Of a stretch of 32,303 nucleotides of DNA, positions 22,537-31,043 are shown in pieces. A program made the position numbers and the translations under genes. The DNA lies in NCBI GenBank assembly GCA_029561105.1, contig JAKQJQ010000347.1:1-32303 (forward strand). The letters run 5' to 3'. The DNA is from Bacteroidota bacterium. Its GTDB lineage: Bacteria; Bacteroidota; Bacteroidia; Flavobacteriales; Flavobacteriaceae. A model generated the notes under the pieces. It was not told where the DNA came from, made no database searches, and was given only the letters and a program-made list of their open reading frames with translations. Numbering within the stretch: position 1 is the first letter of the stretch; each line of letters starts with the position of its first letter.

Positions 22537-23716
22537 ATATCAATTCATAAATTCCTGCACTTCCTTGACCTGTACCCACACACATCGAAACAATTCCATA
22601 TTTACTGCCACGACGTTTCATCTCGTCGAATAATTGTACCGACAGTTTAGCGCCCGTACAACCCAGCGGATGCCCAAGTGCAATAGCGCCGCCGTTTACA
22701 TTGACGATATCTGGGTTCAATCCAAGTTCACGGATCACCGCGAGTGATTGTGAGGCAAAGGCTTCATTGAGTTCAATCAAATCGATTTGGTCGAGGTTCA
22801 TTCCGGCTTGTTTGAGTGCTTTCGGAATCGCTTTCACCGGGCCGATTCCCATGATCCTGGGTTCTACACCAGCCGATGCAAAATTCACCAAACGCGCAAT
22901 AGGCGTAAGGTTGAGTTCTTTGACCATTGCTTCGCTCATGACCATCACAAACGCGGCACCGTCGCTCATCTGCGACGAGTTTCCGGCGGTGACACTACCA
23001 TCGGCTGCAAAAACCGGCTTGAGTTTACCCAATGCCGCAAGATTGGTATCGGCTCTTGGGCCTTCATCTTTGTTGACCACATACGATTTGGTTTCTTTTT
23101 TACCGTTTTCGTTGAGGAAAGTCTGCTCGATGGTAATCGGTACGATCTGGCTGTCGAATTTGCCTTCGGACTGCGCTTTCAAAGCTTTGAGATGTGAGTT
23201 TAATGCAAATTGGTCCTGATCCTCGCGCGAGACGTTGTATTGTTTGGCGACGGCTTCGGCGGTGAGCCCCATGCCCCAATAGTAATCCTCGTGTCCGTCT
23301 TTGGCCACCTGATAATCGGGTGTTGGTTTGTAACCGCCCATCGGGATGAAACTCATGCTCTCGGCGCCACCAGCAATGATGCAATCGGCCATACCAGATT
23401 GGATTTTAGCCGTGGCCATCCCAATCGTTTCAAGCCCTGATGCACAATAACGGTTCACGGTAACACCCGGAACATCCACTATATTCAATCCCATGAGTGA
23501 AATCAAACGGCCCACGTTGAGGCCTTGCTCGGCTTCGGGCATGGCATTTCCTACCATAACGTCGTCTATACGTTTCTTGTCGAAATCGGGTAGCTCGCTG
23601 ATCATATATTGGATGGTTTCGGCCGCGAGTTCATCGGGTCGCTTGAAGCGGAAAACGCCTTTCGGTGCTTTCCCCACTGCGGTTCTGTATGCTTTTACTA
23701 TGTATGCTGTTTTCAT
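22535..23716 (-). CDS. Acetyl-CoA C-acyltransferase (3-ketoacyl-CoA thiolase)
   Basis: 393 residues. The thiolase nucleophile is C91 in VNRYCASGLE, followed by IAGGAESMSFIPMGG. The second half has NGGAIALGHPLGCTGAK (catalytic His) and MCVGTGQGSAGIYELI, which carries the C-terminal proton-donor Cys. It cleaves 3-ketoacyl-CoA to acetyl-CoA in the last step of beta-oxidation. It follows the fused hydratase/dehydrogenase gene in the operon; the 173-nt gap between them contains a structured element. Its stop TAG is also the first triplet of a repeat unit. Confidence 0.95.
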   Translation of the reverse strand: MKTAYIVKAYRTAVGKAPKGVFRFKRPDELAAETIQYMISELPDFDKKRIDDVMVGNAMPEAEQGLNVGRLISLMGLNIVDVPGVTVNRYCASGLETIGMATAKIQSGMADCIIAGGAESMSFIPMGGYKPTPDYQVAKDGHEDYYWGMGLTAEAVAKQYNVSREDQDQFALNSHLKALKAQSEGKFDSQIVPITIEQTFLNENGKKETKSYVVNKDEGPRADTNLAALGKLKPVFAADGSVTAGNSSQMSDGAAFVMVMSEAMVKELNLTPIARLVNFASAGVEPRIMGIGPVKAIPKALKQAGMNLDQIDLIELNEAFASQSLAVIRELGLNPDIVNVNGGAIALGHPLGCTGAKLSVQLFDEMKRRGSKYGIVSMCVGTGQGSAGIYELI

Positions 23717-23767
23717 TTTGTTCTTTTTTGGTTTGCCAATTCTGGAAACGATATTTTATTTTTTAGC

Positions 23768-23857
23768 CCCGATTGCAGTGAAAATCCTTTTTTTGTATGA
23801 AGATTTCTCTCGGTTAATTCGGATTATCTTTCAAAAAAAGATTGAGCGAAAAGCGGG
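23768..23857 (+). repeat. Dispersed structured element, copy 2
   Basis: The outer stem is CCCG/CGGG, with unpaired strands ATTGCAGTGA and GAGCGAAAAGC. The inner stem pairs AATC with GATT, then a bulged C, TTTTTTTG with CAAAAAAA, and a longer apical arm. It has the same architecture as 8174-8252, and lies antisense to the operon between fadB and fadA. Confidence 0.72.
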
Positions 23858-23889
23858 ACAAGTCTTGATTTTACTCAGATGTCCTGCTC

Positions 23890-26280
23890 CTAATTTCTCA
23901 ACGGTTTTCCTTTGGTCAACATAAACTGAATCCGCTCCAACGTCTTTCTCTCCGTGCAAAGCGACAAAAATGCCTCGCGTTCAATATCCAAAAGATACTG
24001 TTCGCTCACGAGTGTCGGCTCTGATAAATCACCACCAGCCATCACATAAGCTAGTTTATTCGCGATTTTCTTGTCGTGGTCTGAAATGAATTTCCCTGCC
24101 GTCATCTGGTCTGTTCCTACGTAGAACATCCCAAGTGCCTGTTTGCCCAATACCCTGACATCTTTGCGACGGATGGGTTGGGTGTAGCCCGCTTCGGCCA
24201 TGAGTAGCGCATGTTTCTTGGCTTGGGCAATCTGGCGGTCTTTGTTCACCACGATGATATCTTTGCCGTGTTGCAAAACGCCGGTATCAAAGGCTTCGTA
24301 CGCCGAAGTTGATACCTTGGCCATGGCAACCGATAGAAAATATTGCTGCAATACGTTGAGTTCTACATCGTCTTTATGGAATTGTTCGGCGGCGCGCAAG
24401 GCCATTTCTTTTGATCCGCCGCCGCCTGGAATTACGCCCACACCAAATTCTACGAGCCCGATATAGGTTTCGGCCGCGGCGACGACCTTATCGGCGTGCA
24501 TGCTCATTTCGCATCCGCCGCCGAGCGTCATGCCGTGCGGTGCTACAATCACTGGGATAGAAGAATAGCGCACGCGCATCATCGTGTCCTGGAACATTTT
24601 GATGGCCATGTTGAGCTCGTCATATTCCTGCTCGACAGCCATCATGAAAATCATCCCTATGTTCGCGCCAACAGAGAAATTTGCGCCCTGGTTGCCAATG
24701 ACGAGTCCCTGGAAATCCTTTTCGGCGAGGTCTATGGCTTTGTTGATGCCTTGCAAGACGTCGCCACCTATGGTATTCATTTTAGATTGGAATTCGAGAT
24801 TCAGGATACCGTCGCCCAAATCCTCGATCACCGCGCCCGAATTGCTCCAGATTTTCTGGTTCCCACGAATGTTATTGAGGATGATAAACGAATCCTGACC
24901 GGGCACTTTCTCTTGTTTTTTGGTATTTTGGTTGTAGAAATAAGTCGCGCCGTCCTTAACCGTGTAGAAACTGTCATTGCCCGATTCTAGCATTTCCTTT
25001 ACCCAAGCGGCCACTTCAACACCTTCTGCATTCATCAGCCCGATTCCTGTGGTCACGCCGATGGCATCCCAGATTTCAAACGGGCCGTTTTCCCAGCCAA
25101 AACCGGCTTTCATCGCGTCATCGATCTTGTAGAATTCATCGGTGATTTCGGGGACACGGTTGGCCACGTAGGCAAACATGCCCGCAAAATTCCGGCGATA
25201 AAATTCACCGGCTTTGTCTTTCCCTTTGATCAAAACCTTGAACCGGTCAATGGGTTTGTCTATGGTTTTGGTGAGTTCTAAGGTCGCAAACGCCGCTTTT
25301 TTCGCCGGACGGTATTCTAGCATATCCAAATCCAAAGACAAAATATCGCGGTCTACTTTTTTATAAAATCCCTGGCCGGTTTTACTGCCGAGCCAGTTGT
25401 TTTCTAACATTTTGCTGATGAAGTCAGGCAATTTGAACAAATCGTGCGCCTCGTCATTGGGCACACCTTCGTACAAACCGTTGGCTACATGTACAAGCGT
25501 GTCCAGACCAACTACGTCTACGGTCCTGAAAGTCGCCGATTTTGGTCGACCGATAACTGGTCCGGTCAATTTATCGACCTCTTCAATGGTGAGTCCCATT
25601 TCTTTTACCAAATGGAAAAGGCTTTGGATGCCGAAAATACCGATGCGGTTCCCGATAAACGCGGGTGTGTCTTTGGCCACCACCGATGTTTTTCCAAGGA
25701 ATTTCTCGCCGTATTCACTCAGGAAATCCAATACTTCTTTATTGGTTTTAGGTCCCGGAATGATCTCGAATAATTTGAGGTAACGCGCCGGATTAAAGAA
25801 ATGCGTCCCGCAAAAATGCTGCTGGAAATCGTCGCTTCGGCCTTCGCTCATAAAATGGATCGGGATACCCGAAGTGTTCGATGTAATCAAAGTACCCGGT
25901 TTCCTATACTTTTCAATCTGTTCAAAGACCGATTTCTTGATGTCGAGACGTTCTACGACTACTTCGATAATCCAATCGGCTTCTGAAATCTTAGCCAAAT
26001 CATCGGTGGTGTTTCCCGTTGTGATGCGCGTGGCAAATTTCTGGTGGTAAATGGGCGAGGGCTTTGATTTGAGCGCGTTGGCCAAATGTTCGTTGACAAT
26101 TCGGTTGCGCACGATTTTGCTGTCGAGCGTGAGTCCTTTGGCCGCTTCGGCTTCAGTAAGCTCACGTGGCAAAATGTCGAGCAGCAAAACCTCCACGCCG
26201 ATGTTGGCAAAATGGCAGGCGATTCCCGAACCCATGATTCCGGAGCCTATGACTGCAACTTTCTTAATGGTTCGTTTCAT
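23890..26280 (-). CDS. Fused 3-hydroxyacyl-CoA dehydrogenase / enoyl-CoA hydratase
   Basis: 796 residues. The N-terminal NAD-binding site is VAVIGSGIMGSGIACHFANI (9-28). The dehydrogenase core has FCGTHFFNPARYLKLFEIIP, and a C-terminal dehydrogenase repeat lies at about 340-430. The enoyl-CoA hydratase domain follows (about 500-700), with GANFSVGANIGM, MTLGGGCEMSMHAD and EFGVGVIPGGGGSKEM. This is the dehydrogenase-first order, opposite to E. coli FadB. It carries out steps two and three of beta-oxidation. Its ATG overlaps the marR stop by four bases (ATGA), so the two are translationally coupled. Confidence 0.95.
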   Translation of the reverse strand: MKRTIKKVAVIGSGIMGSGIACHFANIGVEVLLLDILPRELTEAEAAKGLTLDSKIVRNRIVNEHLANALKSKPSPIYHQKFATRITTGNTTDDLAKISEADWIIEVVVERLDIKKSVFEQIEKYRKPGTLITSNTSGIPIHFMSEGRSDDFQQHFCGTHFFNPARYLKLFEIIPGPKTNKEVLDFLSEYGEKFLGKTSVVAKDTPAFIGNRIGIFGIQSLFHLVKEMGLTIEEVDKLTGPVIGRPKSATFRTVDVVGLDTLVHVANGLYEGVPNDEAHDLFKLPDFISKMLENNWLGSKTGQGFYKKVDRDILSLDLDMLEYRPAKKAAFATLELTKTIDKPIDRFKVLIKGKDKAGEFYRRNFAGMFAYVANRVPEITDEFYKIDDAMKAGFGWENGPFEIWDAIGVTTGIGLMNAEGVEVAAWVKEMLESGNDSFYTVKDGATYFYNQNTKKQEKVPGQDSFIILNNIRGNQKIWSNSGAVIEDLGDGILNLEFQSKMNTIGGDVLQGINKAIDLAEKDFQGLVIGNQGANFSVGANIGMIFMMAVEQEYDELNMAIKMFQDTMMRVRYSSIPVIVAPHGMTLGGGCEMSMHADKVVAAAETYIGLVEFGVGVIPGGGGSKEMALRAAEQFHKDDVELNVLQQYFLSVAMAKVSTSAYEAFDTGVLQHGKDIIVVNKDRQIAQAKKHALLMAEAGYTQPIRRKDVRVLGKQALGMFYVGTDQMTAGKFISDHDKKIANKLAYVMAGGDLSEPTLVSEQYLLDIEREAFLSLCTERKTLERIQFMLTKGKPLRN

Positions 26281-26729
26281 TGTAATTTTTCGGTTGAATT
26301 GAATATGTTTTTATCCAAGATGAGTTCATTGATTTTTTCGACCACTTCCATAAAGTTTTTAAGTTGCTCCTCGGTGACATGCTGCTTGACCTTTTCGTTG
26401 AATTTGAGTACGTTGGTACGCGAGAGTTCGCGTTTCTCCTTGCCAAATTCGGTCAGGTAAATCAGTACGCCGCGACCGTCGTTGGGGTTTTTCTTCCTGG
26501 TGATGAGCCCGCGTTCTTCCATCGATTTAAGTGTTCTTGTAAGGCTGGTGGCTTCCATACCCATTTTTGGGCCAAGCGTCGTCGATGGCGTGCCGTCTTC
26601 CTTATCCAGGCTGAGTAGCGCAAAACCCGTGGCCATCGTGGCGTCGTATTTGGCAGCCTCTTCGTTGTACATGCGCGCAACGGCTTGCCAGGTGGCGCGA
26701 AGTACGTAATCTATGGTTTTGTCCTTCAT
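26277..26729 (-). CDS. MarR family transcriptional regulator of the beta-oxidation operon
   Basis: 150 residues from MKDKTIDYVLRATWQAVARM. The winged helix-turn-helix is GPKMGMEATSLTRTLKSMEE followed by the wing RGLITRKKNPNDGRGVLIYL, with dimerisation helices at both ends. MarR proteins repress until a small ligand binds; acyl-CoA or a fatty acid is a natural candidate here, by inference. It is first in an operon with fadB, fadA and acyl-CoA dehydrogenase. The TTG start at 26753 lies inside the -7 element, so ATG 26729 is chosen. Confidence 0.92.
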   Translation of the reverse strand: MKDKTIDYVLRATWQAVARMYNEEAAKYDATMATGFALLSLDKEDGTPSTTLGPKMGMEATSLTRTLKSMEERGLITRKKNPNDGRGVLIYLTEFGKEKRELSRTNVLKFNEKVKQHVTEEQLKNFMEVVEKINELILDKNIFNSTEKLQ

Positions 26730-26750
26730 GTTTTTCGCAATCGATTGAGC

Positions 26751-26781
26751 CAAAGATAATAAAAAATACTATGCGCGCATA
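26751..26781 (-). promoter_or_regulatory. marR-fad operon promoter with a palindromic operator
   Basis: A perfect -7 element TATCTTTG (26758-26751) is preceded by the 12-bp perfect palindrome TATGCGCGCATA (26770-26781). A TTTG lies 24 nt upstream of the -7 element. A dimeric MarR bound at the palindrome would block RNA polymerase, which fits autorepression. Confidence 0.65.
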
Positions 26782-26900
26782 ACAAATAATTGAAATTTTT
26801 ACGTTAAAGTTTTTGGGTGATGTGCTAAGGCACTGAGGTTCTGAGGAGCTGAGGTTTTAGGGCGTTTCCCTGCGGGCAGTCGGCTTGGCAGCCTCGTGTC

Positions 26901-26966
26901 CCTTAGGGGCAGGCTGTACGCTATAGCTTTGTTCGTGCCTCACAAAGGCTGCCGCTGCCATCCTTA
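26901..26966 (-). repeat. Dispersed structured element, copy 3
   Basis: On the minus strand, GGATGGCAGCGGC and ATAGCGTACAGCC flank an inner stem. That stem pairs AGC with GCT, then a bulged C, and TTTG with CAAA. Copies 1 and 2 have ATC with GAT at the same site, a compensated base-pair change. The surrounding gap 26782-27145 also holds degenerate CTGAGG repeats (26833-26859) and no convincing gene. Confidence 0.72.
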
Positions 26967-27054
26967 ACGCGCTGCGCTCGCCCGAGGCATTTGGGTTTGC
27001 ATTAATTGTTGCGCGAAGAGACGCTAAGAAAATACGAAAAAAATAAAACGCAGG

Positions 27055-27102
27055 TTGCACAAATCTCACAGATTTCTAATTTGAACTGTGAAATTTGTGC
27101 AA
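27055..27102. repeat. Long imperfect palindrome downstream of the acyl-CoA synthetase
   Basis: The arm TTGCACAAATCTCACAG (27055-27071) is complementary, with one mismatch, to CTGTGAAATTTGTGCAA (27086-27102). It lies 44 nt past the stop of the minus-strand gene. The absence of a GC-rich stem plus T-run makes a standard terminator doubtful. Confidence 0.7.
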
Positions 27103-27145
27103 TCTGTGTTTAAACCTTATCGAACCTTATCGTTTCTTGGTAAAA

Positions 27146-28924
27146 TTACTCACCATATATCTTCCGGTACAAATCTTTATACTTTTCCATCACGATTTTG
27201 CGCTTCAGTTTTAAAGTAGGCGTGAGGTGGCCTTCGTTGATAGACCAAACGTCTGGTGTGAGTTCAAAGCGTTTGATTTGTTCCCAGTTCCCGAATTTCT
27301 TATTGAGTGTTTCTACTTCTTCCCTGATGCGGTCGATGACTTTTTCGTTGCACGCAATCTCGGCGTTGGTTTTACCGCAATCAATGTTGTGCAGTTTGGC
27401 CCACTCCTTTACAAATTCAAAGTTGGGCTGTATGAACGCGCCCGGCATTTTTTCGCCATCGCCAATCACCATGATTTGTTCAATGAAACGCGACTGTTTC
27501 ATCGCATTTTCAAGCAATTGCGGTGCGATGTATTTCCCCCCAGAGGTCTTGAACATTTCCTTTTTACGGTCGGTGATTTTTAAGAAACCTTCGCTGTCTA
27601 TTTCGCCAATGTCACCCGTATGGAAATATCCGTTCACGAGCACTTCGGCGGTTTTCTCGGGATCTTTGTAATAGCCCATCATTACGTTGGGGCCTTTGCA
27701 CAAGATTTCACCGTCGGCGGCAATCTTGACCTCCACATTCTGGATGACTTTACCCACCGTACCAACCTTGAAATGGCGGTTGCGGTAATCATTTACGGCA
27801 ATTACAGGCGAGGTTTCGGTAAGTCCGTAGCCTTCCATCACGTAAATTTCGGCAGCGGCAAAAATGCGCGCCAATCGCGGTTGTAACGCCGCGCTACCCG
27901 AAACCATCAGGCTTAAATTGCCTCCGAGTCCTTCTTTCCATTTGCTGAAAATCAATTTTCTCGCAATTTTCAGTTGCCATTCATACCAGGCACCATTGGC
28001 GCCGTAAGGTTCAAATCTAAGTCCCAAATCAATCGCCCAAAAAAACAGTTTGCGTTTGATTCCCGTGAGTTCGGTGCCTTTGGCGTAAATGCGATCGAAT
28101 ACTTTTTCAAGCAATCGGGGAACCGCGGTAATCACATTGGGCTTGGCTTCCTTTAAATTGTCTACAAGCTTGTCAATCGATTCGGCAAAATAGACCGAAA
28201 CCCCATAGTATTGGTAAATGTATAAGATCATGCGCTCGTAAATGTGGCAGATCGGGAGGAAACTCAGTGCGCGGCTTCGGCCCGCCTCAAACGGGATCCG
28301 TGGTGCGCTGTCGAGCACGTTAGAAACGATATTCTGGTGTGACAACATGACGCCTTTGGGTCTTCCGGTGGTTCCCGACGTGTAAATGATGGTCGCTAAA
28401 TCTTCTGTTTTTACCGCGTCTTTTCGCGCTTCCACTTCGGTTTGGTTGCTGTTGTCGGCACCCAACTCGAGCAATTCGGCCCAGTTTTTACAACCCGGAA
28501 TCTCGTCGAATGAAAAGACTTCCTTTAATTGGGGCACATTTTGCCGAATCAGGTTCACTTTGCGCAATACTTCGGTATCCGACACAAAGCAATAGATGGA
28601 TTCTGAGTGATTGAGGATATACTCGTAGTCTTCCTCAGAAATCGTCGGGTAAATCGGGACATTTTGCGCGCCGGTTTGTAAAACGCCAATGTCCATGATG
28701 TTCCATTCGGTGCGATTGTTGGATGAAATCACAGCAATCTTATCGTTTTTTTGGATGCCCATACGCAACAATGCCCGTGAAATGCGATTGGCTTTTTCAA
28801 GGTATTCCCCGGTTGAGGTCTTTACCCATTTATCGCCATATTTGGTCACCAGCGCGTCCGGTATATTCGTGAACTGTTGTTGTTGGTAGTACGGAAAGTC
28901 AAAAAGGCGCGTGATCTGGGTCAT
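27146..28924 (-). CDS. Long-chain fatty acid-CoA ligase (AMP-binding)
   Basis: 592 residues. The P-loop-like motif is TIIYTSGTTGRPKGVMLSHQ (about 179-198). The adenylate motif is MEGYGLTETSPVIAV, and the hinge region is YFHTGDIGEIDSEGFLKITD with RKKEMFKTSGGKYIAP. It activates fatty acids to acyl-CoA, feeding the adjacent marR-fadBA-acyl-CoA dehydrogenase operon. It is transcribed separately in the same direction. The N-terminus starts directly with MTQITRLFDFPYYQQQQF, typical of Bacteroidota FAA1-type ligases. Confidence 0.95.
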   Translation of the reverse strand: MTQITRLFDFPYYQQQQFTNIPDALVTKYGDKWVKTSTGEYLEKANRISRALLRMGIQKNDKIAVISSNNRTEWNIMDIGVLQTGAQNVPIYPTISEEDYEYILNHSESIYCFVSDTEVLRKVNLIRQNVPQLKEVFSFDEIPGCKNWAELLELGADNSNQTEVEARKDAVKTEDLATIIYTSGTTGRPKGVMLSHQNIVSNVLDSAPRIPFEAGRSRALSFLPICHIYERMILYIYQYYGVSVYFAESIDKLVDNLKEAKPNVITAVPRLLEKVFDRIYAKGTELTGIKRKLFFWAIDLGLRFEPYGANGAWYEWQLKIARKLIFSKWKEGLGGNLSLMVSGSAALQPRLARIFAAAEIYVMEGYGLTETSPVIAVNDYRNRHFKVGTVGKVIQNVEVKIAADGEILCKGPNVMMGYYKDPEKTAEVLVNGYFHTGDIGEIDSEGFLKITDRKKEMFKTSGGKYIAPQLLENAMKQSRFIEQIMVIGDGEKMPGAFIQPNFEFVKEWAKLHNIDCGKTNAEIACNEKVIDRIREEVETLNKKFGNWEQIKRFELTPDVWSINEGHLTPTLKLKRKIVMEKYKDLYRKIYGE

Positions 28925-28944
28925 TTCGTATAGCTTTATTGCCG

Positions 28945-28974
28945 CAAATTAAGTAATAAATAGTTATCCGACAA
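28945..28974 (-). promoter_or_regulatory. Promoter of the acyl-CoA synthetase gene
   Basis: TTG (28974-28972) and TAATTTG (28951-28945) are separated by 20 nt on the minus strand, a slightly shortened Bacteroidota promoter 20 nt before ATG 28924. Confidence 0.5.
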
Positions 28975-29064
28975 TTTTCGCCGTTCAAATATTTCATAAA
29001 GGCAAACGTATTTGGATTGGCTTAAATTTAACGGCAGCGCACCGCGTAATTGCAATATATTTGA

Positions 29065-29072
29065 TATTTTTG
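29065..29072 (+). promoter_or_regulatory. -7 promoter element for the LTA-synthase-like gene
   Basis: TATTTTTG is a full match. The predicted transcript start (about 29079) coincides with an in-frame GTG at 29080, which favours the downstream ATG 29110 as the start. Confidence 0.5.
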
Positions 29073-29109
29073 CGCACCAGTGAAACGCGACAAAATTATA
29101 CTTTTACAC

Positions 29110-31041
29110 ATGCTTAAACACCTGCGCCTCAACGAATACAAGGTTTTACTCTACAGGGTTTTCCTGGCTTATGCCTTTTATTTTTTGGCGCGTATCCTGT
29201 TTTACGCCTTCAACGCTAAACTACTTAAGGTAGATAGCCTTACAGATTTGTTGCCACTTTGTTACTACGGATTGGCTTTTGATACGACAGCGATTTTGTA
29301 CGTAAACCTATTATTTATCGTGCTGTCTATTTTACCGTTCCGCAAGAATGCGAGCCAGGGCTACCAGAGGTTCCTGGCCATTCTGTATTTCGTGACCAAT
29401 CTCGCTGCTTACGCCACGAATTTCATAGACTTCATTTACTACCAATACACATACGCGCGTACCACAATTGTAGCGCTTAATGTCATCGAACATGAAACCA
29501 ACAAGACCACACTGTTCCTGAGTTTCCTCGTCGATTTTTGGTATGTATTCCTGTTGTTTTTTGTGTGCGCCGGTTTGTGGATTTGGCTGTACCGGAAAAT
29601 TGAGGTCCGATCATTTCATCCCTCAAACAAACTGCAGTATTTTGGCTTTTCTATAGTTGGATTTTTGTTTGTGGCCGCGATGATCGTGGGTGGTATCCGC
29701 GGCGGCGATTTTAGCAAAGCCACCAGGCCCATCAATATCCTCGATGCAAGCCGCCATGTCAAGAATGTAGTACATGCCGACATTGTTCTGAACACGCCGT
29801 TTGCCATCATCCGTACGTTGTTCACCAACAGTTTCCAGAAAACCAATTATCCAGACCTGACTCCTGAGTTGATCCTGCAAAAGGTGCAGCCCATCAAGCA
29901 ATACCACAACAATCCACCTACCAAGCCCAATGTGGTCATTTTTATATTGGAGAGTTACGGCCGCGAGTACATCGGTGCGTTCAACAAAAAATCGGGTATT
30001 CCAGACTATAAAAGCCATGCGCCATTCATCGATTCGCTCGCGCAGCACAGTATGATTTTCACCAACGCCTATGCCAACGGAAGGCAATCCATACACGGAA
30101 TGTCGTCTATTTTGGCGGGATTGCCATCGTTTAAGGACGCGTTTACCTCGTCGCCTTACCCGAGGCAGAAAATAGAATCTATTGTTTCTACGCTCGAAGG
30201 CGAAGGCTACAACACTTCGTTTTTTCACGGCGCGGCAAACGGTTCTATGGGATTCCTCGGATTCGGAAATATTTTGGGCATCGACAACTATTACGGACGC
30301 ACCGAGTTTAACGATGACTCGCAGTTCGATGGATTCTGGGGTATTTGGGACGAACCGTTCCTGCAATATATGAAGAAAACCCTCGATACGAAGAAGACAC
30401 CGTTTTTTGCGTCGGTGTTTACCGTGTCTTCGCACGAGCCGTACATCATCCCTGAAAAGTACAAGGACAAATTCAAGGAAGGCGGCGTGCCCATGCACAA
30501 ATGCGTGGAGTACACCGATTATGCACTCAAGCGTTTCTTTGACCAAGCCAAAAAAGAACCGTGGTTCAACAACACGATTTTTGTCATGGTGGCCGATCAC
30601 GCCAACCAGATTTTCTATCCCGAATACGCAAAACCCATCCAGCGCTTCGCCGTGCCGATTCTGATTTACCAACCCAATAGCAAATACGTGGGTGTCGATG
30701 AAGATTGGGCGCAGCAGATTGATATTTATCCGACGATTTTAGACATGATCGGTTACCAGAAGCCTTTTCGCAGTTGGGGCAGGAGTTTGTTTGATAAAAA
30801 AGGGATGGCGCCGTATGTGATCAATTCTACGGGGAATATCTACCAATTCATGAAAGGGAACTACATTTGTCTGTTCGACGGAAAGAACGCCATCGGGTTT
30901 TATGATAAGAACGACAAAATCCTTTTTGAGAATCTGATTGCGAGAAGAAATGCCGAAATGAATGACCTTGAACTCAGTTGCAAGGCATTCATTCAGGATT
31001 ATATGGAGCGCGTCGTCGACCAGAAACTTTACGTCAAATAA
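29110..31041 (+). CDS. LTA synthase family protein (membrane sulfatase-fold phosphotransferase)
   Basis: 643 residues from MLKHLRLNEYKVLLYRVFLA. Five N-terminal membrane helices (to about residue 215) are followed by a periplasmic alkaline-phosphatase/sulfatase domain. Metal and active-site elements are VVIFILESYGREYIGAF, the nucleophile loop YANGRQSIHGMSSILAG, TVSSHEPYIIP and VMVADHANQIF. Relatives transfer phosphoglycerol or phosphoethanolamine to envelope glycans or lipids. The usual nucleophile is Thr; here the aligned residue appears to be Ser327. A GTG at 29080 would add 10 residues. It is followed 2 nt later by a phosphatase gene. Confidence 0.9.
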   Translation: MLKHLRLNEYKVLLYRVFLAYAFYFLARILFYAFNAKLLKVDSLTDLLPLCYYGLAFDTTAILYVNLLFIVLSILPFRKNASQGYQRFLAILYFVTNLAAYATNFIDFIYYQYTYARTTIVALNVIEHETNKTTLFLSFLVDFWYVFLLFFVCAGLWIWLYRKIEVRSFHPSNKLQYFGFSIVGFLFVAAMIVGGIRGGDFSKATRPINILDASRHVKNVVHADIVLNTPFAIIRTLFTNSFQKTNYPDLTPELILQKVQPIKQYHNNPPTKPNVVIFILESYGREYIGAFNKKSGIPDYKSHAPFIDSLAQHSMIFTNAYANGRQSIHGMSSILAGLPSFKDAFTSSPYPRQKIESIVSTLEGEGYNTSFFHGAANGSMGFLGFGNILGIDNYYGRTEFNDDSQFDGFWGIWDEPFLQYMKKTLDTKKTPFFASVFTVSSHEPYIIPEKYKDKFKEGGVPMHKCVEYTDYALKRFFDQAKKEPWFNNTIFVMVADHANQIFYPEYAKPIQRFAVPILIYQPNSKYVGVDEDWAQQIDIYPTILDMIGYQKPFRSWGRSLFDKKGMAPYVINSTGNIYQFMKGNYICLFDGKNAIGFYDKNDKILFENLIARRNAEMNDLELSCKAFIQDYMERVVDQKLYVK

Positions 31042-31043
31042 TT

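Noticed and set aside
26857..27069. 70-residue open frame on the minus strand
   Set aside because: It is read through element copy 3 and low-complexity DNA; the composition is that of the repeats, not of the neighbouring genes.
29623..30672. 349-residue antisense frame inside the LTA-synthase-like gene
   Set aside because: Shadow of the sense gene caused by its codon bias. The translation is rich in His/Arg/Val runs with no domain, and the sense strand has clear catalytic motifs.
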